A stretch of 64,000 nucleotides of DNA. It comes from Micromonospora sediminimaris. GTDB lineage: Bacteria > Actinomycetota > Actinomycetes > Mycobacteriales > Micromonosporaceae. Positions 33,994 through 42,442 of the stretch are shown here, one piece after another. Numbering within the stretch: position 1 is the first letter of the stretch; every line of letters starts with the position of its first letter. The notes beneath the pieces are model-generated. The model had not been told where the DNA came from and did not search any database. It was given only the letters and a program-made list of their open reading frames with translations. A program made the position numbers and the translations under genes. Where the stretch lies: positions 1 through 64,000 of the forward strand of contig FOLJ01000011.1 in assembly GCA_900112325.1 (NCBI GenBank), in the 5' to 3' direction.

Positions 33994-35214
33994 ATGATCG
34001 ACCACCGCCGGCTGGGCCGGGACCTGGACCTGTTCGCCACCGACCCGCTCTCCGGTGCCGGCCTGCCGATCTGGCTGCCGGCCGGTGCCGCCGCCCGGCA
34101 TGCCGTCGAGGAGTACCTGCGTGATCTGGAGCGCCGGGCCGGCTACCAACAGGTGTACACCCCGCCGCTGGGACGACGGGAGCTGTTCGAGGTCTCCGGG
34201 CATCTCGGTTACTTCGCCGCCGAGATGTTCCCGGCGATGCGACTGGGGGAGGGCGACGACGAGGTGATGCTCCGTCCGGCGCTCTGCCCGCACCACGCCC
34301 TGGTCTACCGGTCCCGTGGGCGTTCCTACCGGGAACTGCCGCTGCGCGTCTCGGAGATCGGGGGAATGTACCGGGCGGAACGCTCGGGAGTACTCGGCGG
34401 ACTCTCCCGGGTACGCGCCATCACCCTCAACGACGCGCACAACTTCTGCGCCCTTGAGCAGGTCGGCCAGGAGGTGTCGGAGATCCTGCGGCTGATCCGG
34501 GCCGCGCACGCGGCGCTGGGCGTACGGCCGGCGGGCGTACGGCTGTCGCTGCGCGGGTCGGGGGAGAAGTACGTCGGCGACGACGCGCAGTGGGCGCGGG
34601 CCGAGGACCTGCTCCGCGCCGGCCTCGACGGGGTGCCGTACACCGAGGCCCCGGGGGAGGCCGCCTTCTACGGCCCGAAGATCGACATTCAGGTGCGGGA
34701 CGCGGCCGAGCGTGAGTACACCCTCTCCACCGTTCAGCTCGACTTCGACAAGCCGGAGCGTTTCGACCTGTCGTACACCGACGCCGATGGTGAACGACGG
34801 CGTCCGGTGATGGTGCACCGCAGCCTCGCCGGCAGCATGGAGCGACTCTTCGCGTACCTGATCGAGGTGCACGGGGGCGCCTTCCCGCCCTGGTACGCCC
34901 CCGTGCAACTGGTCGTCCTGCCGGTCGGCGACGGTCAGGCCGACGCCGCGGCCGACCTGACCCGGCGGGCCACCGAGGCGGGACTGCGGGCCGAGGTCGA
35001 CCACAGCGGGTCGCTCGGTGCCCGGGTACGCGACGCGGTGCGCCGCCGGATTCCGTACGTCGGCGTGCTGGGCGCCCGGGAGGCGGCCGACGGCCGGGTG
35101 GCGTTGCGGTTGCGGGACGGCCGCTTTTTGCCGCCGCAGTCGGCGGCCGAGGCGATCGGACTGATCGGCGCGGTGGTGGCCGCTCGCTCCGGAGACCTGC
35201 TGCCGGCCCGCTGA
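33994..35214 (+). CDS. thrS: Short threonyl-tRNA synthetase-like protein without TGS/editing domains
   Basis: A 406-residue class II synthetase that starts at an ATG preceded by AAGGAG; the longer frame from 33913 would translate the hairpin and is not used. It holds only the catalytic and anticodon-binding parts; housekeeping ThrRS enzymes are about 640-690 residues with N-terminal TGS and editing domains. The zinc ligands expected for threonine recognition are present: C98 in ALCPHH, H149 in NDAHNFC and H275 in MVHRS, as are motif 2 (YRAERSG) and motif 3 (GSMERL). The usual TQDDAH is TLNDAH here. It is probably active but unable to edit mischarged serine. It follows a threonine attenuator, so it is likely an inducible spare or resistance form. 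Confidence 0.85.
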   Translation: MIDHRRLGRDLDLFATDPLSGAGLPIWLPAGAAARHAVEEYLRDLERRAGYQQVYTPPLGRRELFEVSGHLGYFAAEMFPAMRLGEGDDEVMLRPALCPHHALVYRSRGRSYRELPLRVSEIGGMYRAERSGVLGGLSRVRAITLNDAHNFCALEQVGQEVSEILRLIRAAHAALGVRPAGVRLSLRGSGEKYVGDDAQWARAEDLLRAGLDGVPYTEAPGEAAFYGPKIDIQVRDAAEREYTLSTVQLDFDKPERFDLSYTDADGERRRPVMVHRSLAGSMERLFAYLIEVHGGAFPPWYAPVQLVVLPVGDGQADAAADLTRRATEAGLRAEVDHSGSLGARVRDAVRRRIPYVGVLGAREAADGRVALRLRDGRFLPPQSAAEAIGLIGAVVAARSGDLLPAR

Positions 35215-35236
35215 GACCGACGGTCGCGGTCGGATC

Positions 35237-35372
35237 CAGTTGACGGACCGACCGCGACCGCGACCGCGGCGGCGGGTGGCGGTGGGCGCCGGCTCACGGT
35301 CCGACCGCGACCGCGACCGCGACCGCGGGTGGCGGTGGGCGGCGGCTCACGGTCCGACCGCGACCGCGACCG
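35237..35372. repeat. 53-base tandem repeat overlapping the doxX 3' end
   Basis: Units starting CGGCTCACGGTCCGACC lie at 35290 and 35343 with a period of 53 bases, and a degraded copy begins near 35237. Runs of GACCGC occur in each unit. The doxX stop codon lies in the third copy, so the 3' end of the gene appears to have been duplicated outward. Confidence 0.6.
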
Positions 35373-35793
35373 TGGCGGCGAGGAACACCAGTTGCAGCGC
35401 GGTACGGACGCCGAGCGGAGTGACCGGGCGTCCGGCCAGGGTGAGCCGGCGGCGGGCGGCGGAGACGTTCGCCGGGAACATGGCCAGCAGCAGCAGGGCC
35501 AGCCCGGCGGCGGCCCAGCGGGCGGTGGCCGGCACGAGCAACCCGACCGCCCCCGCGAGTTCCAGCACCCCGGTCACCGTGACCAGCAACTCCGGGCGTG
35601 GCAGCCGGGGCGGCACCATGGCGATCAGGTCCTGCCGCCGAGGGCCGACGAAATGCACCATCCCGGTCATGACGAACATGAGCGCCAGCCCGACCCGCAG
35701 CGCCGGATGCCATCCGTCGAGCGCGGCGATCCCGGCCAGACCGACCAGCCGGGCGAGCGCGGTGCCGGCGACCAGAGCGATCAGCGGAGCCAT
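35347..35793 (-). CDS. DoxX family membrane protein
   Basis: A 148-residue protein with four membrane helices; LALMFVMTGMVHFVGPRR and the segment LELAGAVGLLVP are typical of DoxX/DUF4267-like proteins. The start is the ATG at 35793 with GGAGG 5 bases upstream. The final residues VAVAVGP come from the tandem repeat. It is divergent from a TetR gene and shares two palindromic operators with it, so it is very likely the regulated target. The physiological role is uncertain. Confidence 0.82.
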   Translation of the reverse strand: MAPLIALVAGTALARLVGLAGIAALDGWHPALRVGLALMFVMTGMVHFVGPRRQDLIAMVPPRLPRPELLVTVTGVLELAGAVGLLVPATARWAAAGLALLLLAMFPANVSAARRRLTLAGRPVTPLGVRTALQLVFLAATVAVAVGP

Positions 35794-35813
35794 CGATACC
35801 TCCCTCAACTGCA

Positions 35814-35868
35814 AATCTTGTCGGTGTCAAGATTGCCCCCGGACACCGTATCTTGTCAATGACAAGAT
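35814..35868. promoter_or_regulatory. Two TetR-type operators between doxX and tetR
   Basis: Operator 2 at 35850-35868 is a 19-base palindrome, ATCTTGTCAATGACAAGAT. Operator 1 at 35814-35834 has arms AATCTTG and CAAGATT with the same core, slightly imperfect. Operator centres are 35 bases apart. Operator 1 lies 21 bases upstream of the doxX start and operator 2 overlaps the tetR promoter. Confidence 0.75.
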
Positions 35869-35879
35869 AAGCTTGGGTG

Positions 35880-36464
35880 ATGAGCGACACCCGCGGCTAC
35901 CACCACGGCGACCTGCGCCGCACCCTGCTCACCGCGGCCGTGCAGGCGATCGAGGAGTCAGGTCCGGCGGCGCTGAGCCTGCGCGATCTGGCCCGCCGGG
36001 CCGGCGTCTCGCACGCCGCACCGGCACACCACTTCGGTGACCGTGCCGGCCTGTTCACCGCGATCGCGGTGCAGGGTTTCGACACCCTCGCCGACGCGCT
36101 CACCCGGGCCGGCGACGAGCTGCTGGATCTCGGCGTGGCGTACGTGAAGTTCGCCGTCGGGCATCGCGCTCACTTCGAGGTGATGTTCCACCCCGATCTC
36201 TACCGGACCGACGACGCCGAACTGCGGGCCGCCCGGGAACGTTCCGGCGCCGTCCTGCGCGCTGGACTGGCGCACCGGTCCGGCCGTCCCACGCCGGCCG
36301 CCGACGGGCCGCAGGAAGACGTGCTGGCGGCCTGGTCGATCGTGCACGGCTTCGCCACCCTCTGGCTGGCCGGTGCACTCCCCGCCGGGTTGGGCGAGGA
36401 CCCGGGTGACGCCGCCCGGTCGGTGATCCGGCATCTCTTCATACCGGCCCCGGGCACCGACTGA
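35880..36464 (+). CDS. TetR/AcrR family transcriptional regulator
   Basis: A 194-residue TetR regulator with the HTH at residues about 23-47 (LSLRDLARRAGVSHAAPAHHFGDRAGL). The ligand domain follows and its C-terminus has WSIVHGFATLWLAGALP, common in the TetR_C_13-type group. The ATG at 35880 is directly preceded by an in-frame GTG at 35877 that could also serve. It is divergent from doxX, and paired ATCTTGTCA/TGACAAGAT sites lie between them, indicating autoregulation. The ligand is unknown. Confidence 0.9.
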   Translation: MSDTRGYHHGDLRRTLLTAAVQAIEESGPAALSLRDLARRAGVSHAAPAHHFGDRAGLFTAIAVQGFDTLADALTRAGDELLDLGVAYVKFAVGHRAHFEVMFHPDLYRTDDAELRAARERSGAVLRAGLAHRSGRPTPAADGPQEDVLAAWSIVHGFATLWLAGALPAGLGEDPGDAARSVIRHLFIPAPGTD

Positions 36465-36492
36465 CGACGTTCAGTCGGTGCCCGCCCCGACC

Positions 36493-37932
36493 TCACCAAC
36501 TGGTCGGCAGCGGCATTCCCTCGGTGTAGCCGGCGGTGCTCTGGACGCCGATCAGCACCCGCTCGTGGAACTCGTCGAGGGTGCGCGCACCGGCGTAGGT
36601 GAAGGCGCTCCGCACTCCCGAGATGATCTCGTCGATCAGGTCCTCCACGCCGGGACGGACCGGGTCGAGATACATCCGGGCCGACGAGATGCCCTCCTCG
36701 AAGATCGCCTTGCGGGCGCGGTCGTAGGGGCTGTCGTCGCCGGTCCGCGCGCTGACCGCCCGTGCCGAGGCCATGCCGAAACTCTCCTTGTAGCGCCGGC
36801 CCTCCTCGTCGGTGAAAAGGTCACCGGGGGACTCGTAGGTGCCGGCGAACCACGAGCCGATCATCACGTTGGACGCCCCGGCGGCCAGCGCCAGGGCCAC
36901 GTCCCGCGGATGCCGCACCCCGCCGTCAGCCCAGACGTGGCGGCCCAGGGCCCGGGCGGCCGCCGCGCAGTCCAGTACCGCCGAGAACTGCGGCCTACCG
37001 ACCCCGGTCATCATCCGGGTGGTGCACATCGCGCCCGGACCGACCCCGACCTTGATGATGTCGGCACCTGCGTCGACCAGATCGCGTACCCCGTCGGCGG
37101 TGACCACGTTGCCGGCCGCCACCGGCACGGCCGGGTCGAGACCGCGTACCGTCCGCAGGGCCGAGATCATCCGCTCCTGGTGGCCGTGGGCGGTGTCCAC
37201 GACCAGGGTGTCCACCCCCGCCTCCAGCAGGGCCTTCGCCTTGCCCGCCACGTCGCCGTTGATGCCCACCGCCGCCGCGATCCGGAGTCGGCCGTGGGCG
37301 TCCACCGCCGGCCTGTAGAGCGTCGCCCGCAGCGCGCCGGGGCGGGTGAGTACGCCGACCAGCCGGCCCGCGTCGTCCACCACCGGCGCCAGCCGCCGCC
37401 GGCCCGCCGAGAGCCGGTCGAAGCCGGTACGCGGATCCGCGTCGACGGGCACGGTGTGCAACTCGGTCGACATCACGTGCCGCAGCTGGGTGAACCGGTC
37501 CACGCTGACGGTGTCGGCCTCGGTCACCACCCCCATCGGACGGCCGTCGTCGTCCACCACGATCACCGCGCCGTACGCCCGCTTGGGGAGCAGATGGATG
37601 GCGTCACCGACGGTGTCGTTCGGGCCCAGCGCGATCGCCGTGTCGTGCACCAGGTGTCGCTGCTTGACCCAGGCGACCACCTCCGCCACCACGTCGATCG
37701 GGATGTCCTGCGGGATCACCGCGATGCCGCCGCGTCGGGCCACCGTCTCGGCCATCCGCCGGCCGGCGACCGCCGTCATGTTCGCCACCACCAGCGGGAT
37801 GGTGGTACCGGTGCCGTCGCCGGTGGCCAGATCCACGTCGAGCCGCGAACCCACCTCCGAGCGGGCCGGAGCCATGAAGACGTCGTTGTAGGTCAGGTCG
37901 TAGCCGGGATTCACACCGTTGAGGAACCGCAC
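36493..37932 (-). CDS. guaB1: GuaB1-type IMP dehydrogenase-related protein (GMP reductase)
   Basis: A 479-residue TIM-barrel enzyme of the GuaB1 subgroup: FLNGVNPGYDLTYNDVFMAP at the N-terminus, two CBS-like repeats at about residues 95-210, a catalytic loop with GPGAMCTTRMMTGVG and a flap with YEGxx-like GRRYKESFG. Mycobacterial GuaB1 is a GMP reductase with CBS control by ATP and GTP, so purine salvage is the expected role. The start is the GTG at 37932, 14 bases after the lysE stop; an earlier frame would overlap lysE and is not used. Confidence 0.92.
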   Translation of the reverse strand: MRFLNGVNPGYDLTYNDVFMAPARSEVGSRLDVDLATGDGTGTTIPLVVANMTAVAGRRMAETVARRGGIAVIPQDIPIDVVAEVVAWVKQRHLVHDTAIALGPNDTVGDAIHLLPKRAYGAVIVVDDDGRPMGVVTEADTVSVDRFTQLRHVMSTELHTVPVDADPRTGFDRLSAGRRRLAPVVDDAGRLVGVLTRPGALRATLYRPAVDAHGRLRIAAAVGINGDVAGKAKALLEAGVDTLVVDTAHGHQERMISALRTVRGLDPAVPVAAGNVVTADGVRDLVDAGADIIKVGVGPGAMCTTRMMTGVGRPQFSAVLDCAAAARALGRHVWADGGVRHPRDVALALAAGASNVMIGSWFAGTYESPGDLFTDEEGRRYKESFGMASARAVSARTGDDSPYDRARKAIFEEGISSARMYLDPVRPGVEDLIDEIISGVRSAFTYAGARTLDEFHERVLIGVQSTAGYTEGMPLPTSW

Positions 37933-37946
37933 CCGGCCATCATTGC

Positions 37947-38543
37947 TCAACCGAGCACCAGTGCCACCGCCACTGCGATCATCACCACCGCGATCACGCC
38001 GTCGAGCACCTGCCAGACCCGCCTGCGTGCGAGCAGTGGCGCGAGCCGGTACGCGCCCGCACCGAGTGCCGCGAACCAGAGCACGCTGGCCGTTGTCGCG
38101 CCCACACCGAACAGCCACCGGTGCGGGTGCTGCTGGGCGATCCCGCCGAGCAGCAGCACCGTGTCGAGGTAGACGTGCGGGTTGAGGTAGGTGAAGGCGA
38201 GGCAGGCCAGCAGCGTCGGGCCGAGCCGGGCCGGTGGCCGGTCGGCCGGCGCGAGTACGGCGGGACGCAACGCCCGGCGGGCGGCGAGTGCCGCGTACCC
38301 GAGGAGGAAGGCCGCCCCACCCCAACGGATCGCGGTGAGCAGGACCGGACGTCCGGCCACGATCGAGCCCACCCCGGCGATGCCCACGCCGATCAGCAGC
38401 GCGTCGGAGAGTGCGCAGGTCAACACCACCGGCACCACGTGCTCCCGGCGCAGGCCCTGACGCAGCACGAAGGCGTTCTGCGCGCCGATGGCGACGATGA
38501 GGGCGATGGACAGGGAGAAACCGGCAACGACGGAGGTGAGCAT
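37947..38543 (-). CDS. lysE: LysE/ArgO family amino acid exporter
   Basis: A 198-residue membrane protein with five or six helices; GFSLSIALIVAIGAQNAFVLRQGLRREHV at the N-terminus and NPHVYLDTVLLLGG are signatures of LysE/ArgO. It exports basic amino acids (lysine, arginine) when they accumulate. It is divergent from a LysR-type regulator 71 bases away, the standard lysE-lysG pairing. Confidence 0.93.
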   Translation of the reverse strand: MLTSVVAGFSLSIALIVAIGAQNAFVLRQGLRREHVVPVVLTCALSDALLIGVGIAGVGSIVAGRPVLLTAIRWGGAAFLLGYAALAARRALRPAVLAPADRPPARLGPTLLACLAFTYLNPHVYLDTVLLLGGIAQQHPHRWLFGVGATTASVLWFAALGAGAYRLAPLLARRRVWQVLDGVIAVVMIAVAVALVLG

Positions 38544-38614
38544 GTGACCGACGGTAGAAGCGCCTCGTTTCCTGAGTCCAGCTAAAGATTCTTCATCTGA
38601 TTAAGGTCAGCTAC

Positions 38615-39511
38615 ATGGACGGTCTCGACTCCACCCAGCTCCGTACGCTCGCGGCCATCGTCTCGGAGGGCAGCTTCGAGGCGGCGGCCCGGCTGCTGCA
38701 CGTCACACCTTCGGCGGTCAGTCAACGGATCAAGGCGCTGGAGGAGACCGTCGGGCAGGTGCTCGTCCGCCGCCACCGGCCCTGCGACGCCACCGAGGCC
38801 GGCCGCCCGCTGTTGCGCCTGGCCGGCCAGCTCGCGTTGCTCGAACGGGAGGCGCTGGCCGACGCTCGGGGGCCGCTCGGCGGCGACCGGGGACGCACCC
38901 GGGTCGCCATCGTGGTCAACGCCGACTCGCTCGCCACCTGGTTCCCCGCCGCGCTCGCCCGGCTGCCCGACCAGCCGGAGTTGTCCTTCGACATCCGGCA
39001 GGACGACCAGGACCACACCGCCGAACTGCTGCGCGCCGGCACGGTCACCGCCGCGGTGACCGCCCAGCGCGAAGCGGTGCAGGGCTGCCGGGTACGCCGG
39101 CTCGGCGCGATGCGCTACCGCGCCCTGGCTGCACCCGCGCTGGCGGACCGCTGGTTCCCCGACGGGTTGACCCGGGCGTCGGCCGCCGCCGCGCCGGTGG
39201 TGGTCTTCGACCGCAAGGACCGCATCCAACACCGCTTCCTGCGTACGGTGACCGGTCGCGCCCTGGACCCGCCCGTGCACTACGTGCCGTCGGTGCCGGC
39301 CTTCAACGAATCGATCCGGCTGGGGCTCGGCTGGGGGCTGATGGCGGAGCAGCTCGCCGACGCCGACGTGGCCGCCGGGCGCTGCGTGGACATCGCCCCC
39401 GGCCGGGTGCTGGACGTCCCGCTGTACTGGCAGCACTGGCGGCTCGACTCGCAGGTGCTGACCGCGCTGACCGCCGCCGTCTGCGCCGTTGCCGCGGAAA
39501 CCCTCCGCTGA
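38615..39511 (+). CDS. lysG: LysR family regulator of lysE (LysG/ArgP-like)
   Basis: A 298-residue LysR regulator with the HTH at residues 6-45 (LRTLAAIVSEGSFEAAARLLHVTPSAVSQRIKALEE), the ArgP/LysG type. The C-terminal domain binds a basic amino acid, and the protein activates the divergent exporter gene. The 71-base intergenic region is AT-rich around TAAAGATTCTTCATCTGATTAA and probably holds its binding site. The start is the ATG at 38615. Confidence 0.92.
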   Translation: MDGLDSTQLRTLAAIVSEGSFEAAARLLHVTPSAVSQRIKALEETVGQVLVRRHRPCDATEAGRPLLRLAGQLALLEREALADARGPLGGDRGRTRVAIVVNADSLATWFPAALARLPDQPELSFDIRQDDQDHTAELLRAGTVTAAVTAQREAVQGCRVRRLGAMRYRALAAPALADRWFPDGLTRASAAAAPVVVFDRKDRIQHRFLRTVTGRALDPPVHYVPSVPAFNESIRLGLGWGLMAEQLADADVAAGRCVDIAPGRVLDVPLYWQHWRLDSQVLTALTAAVCAVAAETLR

Positions 39512-39528
39512 CCGCCGCCCGTCACACC

Positions 39529-41280
39529 TCAGGCGATGGTGCAGATCGCCGCGCCGGCGGTGATCACCGCGCCGACCTCAGCCGACAGGCCGCTCACCGT
39601 ACCGGCCTTGTGGGCGTGCAGCGGCTGCTCCATCTTCATCGCCTCCAGCACCACCACCAGGTCACCCTCGGCGACCGTGTCGCCGTCGGCGACGGCGATC
39701 TTGACGATCGTGCCCTGCATCGGTGAGGTGAGCGAATCACCGCTCGCCGCCGCCCCGGCCGTGGTCCCGCCACCCCGACGGGCGGGCTTGCGCGCGGCTG
39801 GCGCGGCAGCGACCGTACCGGCGCCGAGACCTGCGGGAAGGCTCACCTCCAACCGCTTGCCGCCCACCTCGACCACGACGGTCTCGCGCTCCGCCGGGCC
39901 CGCAAGAGCCCCGGCTGCGGCGGTGAACGGCGGCACGGTGTTGTCGAACTCCGTCTCGATCCATCGGGTGTGCACGCTGAACGGTTCGGCGGTGAACGCC
40001 GGATCGCGCACCACCAGACGGTGGAAGGGCAGCGCCGTGGCCATCCCCTCGACCACCATCTCGTCAAGCGCCCGGCGGGCCCGCTCCAACGCCTCGGTCC
40101 GGGTTTCACCGGTGATGATGACCTTGGCGAGCAGGGAGTCGAAGTTCCCCCCGATCACGTCGCCGGCAGAGATGCCGGCGTCCACCCGTACCCCGGGACC
40201 GGTGGGCAGCCGCAGCGCGGTGACCGTACCGGGGGCGGGCAGGAAGTTTCGGCCGGGATCCTCGCCGTTGATCCGGAACTCGATGGAGTGCCCGCGCGGG
40301 GTCGGGTCCTCGGTGAACCGCAGCTTCTCGCCGTCGGCGATGCGGAACTGCTCGCGGACCAGGTCGATGCCGGCGGTTTCCTCGGTGACCGGGTGTTCCA
40401 CCTGAAGTCGGGTGTTGACCTCCAGGAAGGAGATGGTGCCGTCGTTGCCGACCAGGTACTCGACCGTGCCGGCACCGTGATAGCCGGCCTCCCGGCAGAT
40501 CGCCCTGGCACTGTCGTGGATCTGGGCCCGCTGCGCGGCGGTGAGGAACGGTGCCGGAGCCTCCTCGACCAGCTTCTGGTGGCGGCGCTGCAACGAGCAG
40601 TCCCGGGTGCCCACCACGATCACGTTGCCGTGCTGGTCGGCGAGGACCTGCGCCTCCACGTGGCGGGGCTGGTCGAGGTACCGCTCGACGAAGCACTCGC
40701 CCCGCCCGAACGCGGCGACCGCCTCCCGGGTGGCCGACTCGAACAGCTGCGGAATCTCCTCCATCGTGCGGGCCACCTTCAGCCCGCGCCCACCGCCGCC
40801 GAAGGCCGCCTTGATCGCCACCGGCAGGCCGTGGTCGACGGCGAAGGCCATCACCTCGTCGGGGCTGCCGACCGGGTCGGCGGTGCCGGGGACCAGCGGG
40901 GCGCCGGCCCGCTGGGCGATGTGCCGGGCGGTCACCTTGTCACCCAGGTCGCGGATCGCCTGCGGGGTCGGACCGATCCAGGTCAGGCCGGCATCGATGA
41001 CCGCCTGGGCGAAGTCGGCATTCTCGGAGAGGAAGCCGTACCCGGGATGCACCGCGTCCGCACCGGAGCGGGCGGCAATGTCGATCAGTTTGTCGATGCG
41101 CAGGTAGGAATCCGCGGCGGTGTCACCACCCAGCGCGTACGCTTCGTCGGCGAGCGTGGCGTGCAGGGCGTCCCGGTCCGAGTCGGCGTACACCGCGACG
41201 CTGCCCAGGCCCGCGTCCCGGCAGGCGCGGATGACCCGGACGGCGATCTCGCCTCGGTTGGCGATGAGTACCTTGCGCAC
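39529..41280 (-). CDS. accA: Acyl-CoA carboxylase alpha subunit: biotin carboxylase plus biotin carrier
   Basis: A 583-residue protein joining biotin carboxylase (residues 1-450; GGGGRGLK, EVNTRLQVEHPVTE) and a C-terminal biotinyl domain with EAMKMEQ near residue 550. It carboxylates its own biotin with bicarbonate and ATP, then hands the carboxyl group to a beta subunit (AccD) to make malonyl- or methylmalonyl-CoA. The GTG at 41280 follows GGGAGGAG by 7 bases, and a TAAACT -10 box is at 41314-41319. accE and accD lie at 48 and 55 kb in the same orientation, an ancestral cluster now interrupted. birA follows accD. Confidence 0.93.
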   Translation of the reverse strand: MRKVLIANRGEIAVRVIRACRDAGLGSVAVYADSDRDALHATLADEAYALGGDTAADSYLRIDKLIDIAARSGADAVHPGYGFLSENADFAQAVIDAGLTWIGPTPQAIRDLGDKVTARHIAQRAGAPLVPGTADPVGSPDEVMAFAVDHGLPVAIKAAFGGGGRGLKVARTMEEIPQLFESATREAVAAFGRGECFVERYLDQPRHVEAQVLADQHGNVIVVGTRDCSLQRRHQKLVEEAPAPFLTAAQRAQIHDSARAICREAGYHGAGTVEYLVGNDGTISFLEVNTRLQVEHPVTEETAGIDLVREQFRIADGEKLRFTEDPTPRGHSIEFRINGEDPGRNFLPAPGTVTALRLPTGPGVRVDAGISAGDVIGGNFDSLLAKVIITGETRTEALERARRALDEMVVEGMATALPFHRLVVRDPAFTAEPFSVHTRWIETEFDNTVPPFTAAAGALAGPAERETVVVEVGGKRLEVSLPAGLGAGTVAAAPAARKPARRGGGTTAGAAASGDSLTSPMQGTIVKIAVADGDTVAEGDLVVVLEAMKMEQPLHAHKAGTVSGLSAEVGAVITAGAAICTIA

Positions 41281-41465
41281 CTGGTGGCTCCTCCCGGCGG
41301 GTTACTGACCGGGAGTTTATCGGGCACCCCGATGGCCCTAACGATCGCTCAGTGTGGGATGGCGCACTGTGCGGGCGCGGTAATTGAGCGGCGTGGTGTC
41401 GTACCGATGTGGTCGAGTGCCGGTGACGATGATGGCCGACAACGGCCACGAGCGGGGAGCAGGAC

Positions 41466-42425
41466 ATGATCGAGACCAGAGGGCTGCGGAAGTCGTTCCG
41501 CAGCCGGGCCGGTCGGGAGACAAAGACCGTCGAGGCGGTACGCGGTGTCGACCTGGACGTCCCGGCCGGTGAGATCTTCGGGTTCCTGGGCCCGAACGGT
41601 GCCGGCAAGACCACCACGCTGCGGATGCTGGCGACACTTATCGAGCCGGACGGGGGCCAGGCCACCATCGCCGGTGCCGACCTGCTCAAGGACCCGGGCG
41701 AGGTGCGTCGCCGGATCGGCTACGTGGCCCAGGGCGGGAGCACCTGGGACGAATCCACCGGCCGCGAGGAACTGGTGCTCCAGGCCCGGATGTACGGCAT
41801 CCGCAAGACCGAGGCGCAGCGGCGGGCCGCCCGGGCGCTGGAGGCGTTCCAACTTGTCGAGTTCGCCGACCGCAAGTGCAAGACGTACTCCGGCGGCCAG
41901 CGGCGCCGGGTCGAGATCGCGCTCGGCATCATCCACGAGCCGAAGATCGTCTTCCTGGACGAGCCCACCACCGGCCTCGACCCGCAGAGTCGGGCACACA
42001 TGTGGGACGAGATCCGCCGGCTGCGCGCCGACGGGATGACCGTCTTCATCACCACGCACTACCTCGACGAGGCCGACGCGCTCTGCGACCGCATCGCGAT
42101 CATGGATCACGGCGAGGTGGTCGCCGAGGGTACGCCGGCCGACCTCAAGCGGGAGATCTCCGGCGACGTGGTCCAGGTCGGCCTGGACGTCACCGCCACC
42201 GGCGAGGCTGAGAAGCTGCTCGACGGCGAGGAGTACGTGAACCGGTTGGAGCTGCTCGACGAGGGCGGGCTGCGGCTCTTCGTCGACGAGGGCGCCACCG
42301 CCATCCCGCGGATCCTGCGCCGGGTCGACGCGGCCGGGCTCGACCTCAGGTCGATCGAACTGCACCGCCCGAGCCTCGACGACGTCTTCCTCACCAAGAC
42401 CGGCCGCTCGCTGCGCGAGTCCTGA
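41466..42425 (+). CDS. ABC transporter ATP-binding protein, DrrA type
   Basis: A 319-residue ATPase: Walker A GPNGAGKTT, the signature YSGGQRRRVEIALG, Walker B IVFLDEPTTGLDPQ and H-loop FITTHYLDEAD. The C-terminal 80 residues are the extension typical of DrrA daunorubicin-resistance ATPases. It starts at the ATG of MIETRG with GGGAGCAGG upstream. It is paired with the permease gene 17 bases downstream and probably exports a hydrophobic compound or lipid. Confidence 0.93.
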   Translation: MIETRGLRKSFRSRAGRETKTVEAVRGVDLDVPAGEIFGFLGPNGAGKTTTLRMLATLIEPDGGQATIAGADLLKDPGEVRRRIGYVAQGGSTWDESTGREELVLQARMYGIRKTEAQRRAARALEAFQLVEFADRKCKTYSGGQRRRVEIALGIIHEPKIVFLDEPTTGLDPQSRAHMWDEIRRLRADGMTVFITTHYLDEADALCDRIAIMDHGEVVAEGTPADLKREISGDVVQVGLDVTATGEAEKLLDGEEYVNRLELLDEGGLRLFVDEGATAIPRILRRVDAAGLDLRSIELHRPSLDDVFLTKTGRSLRES

Positions 42426-42442
42426 CCCCATCCGGAGATCTC

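Noticed and set aside
36478..38172. Plus-strand open frame of 564 codons opposite guaB1
   Set aside because: guaB1 on the minus strand is strongly supported; the plus-strand product resembles no family.
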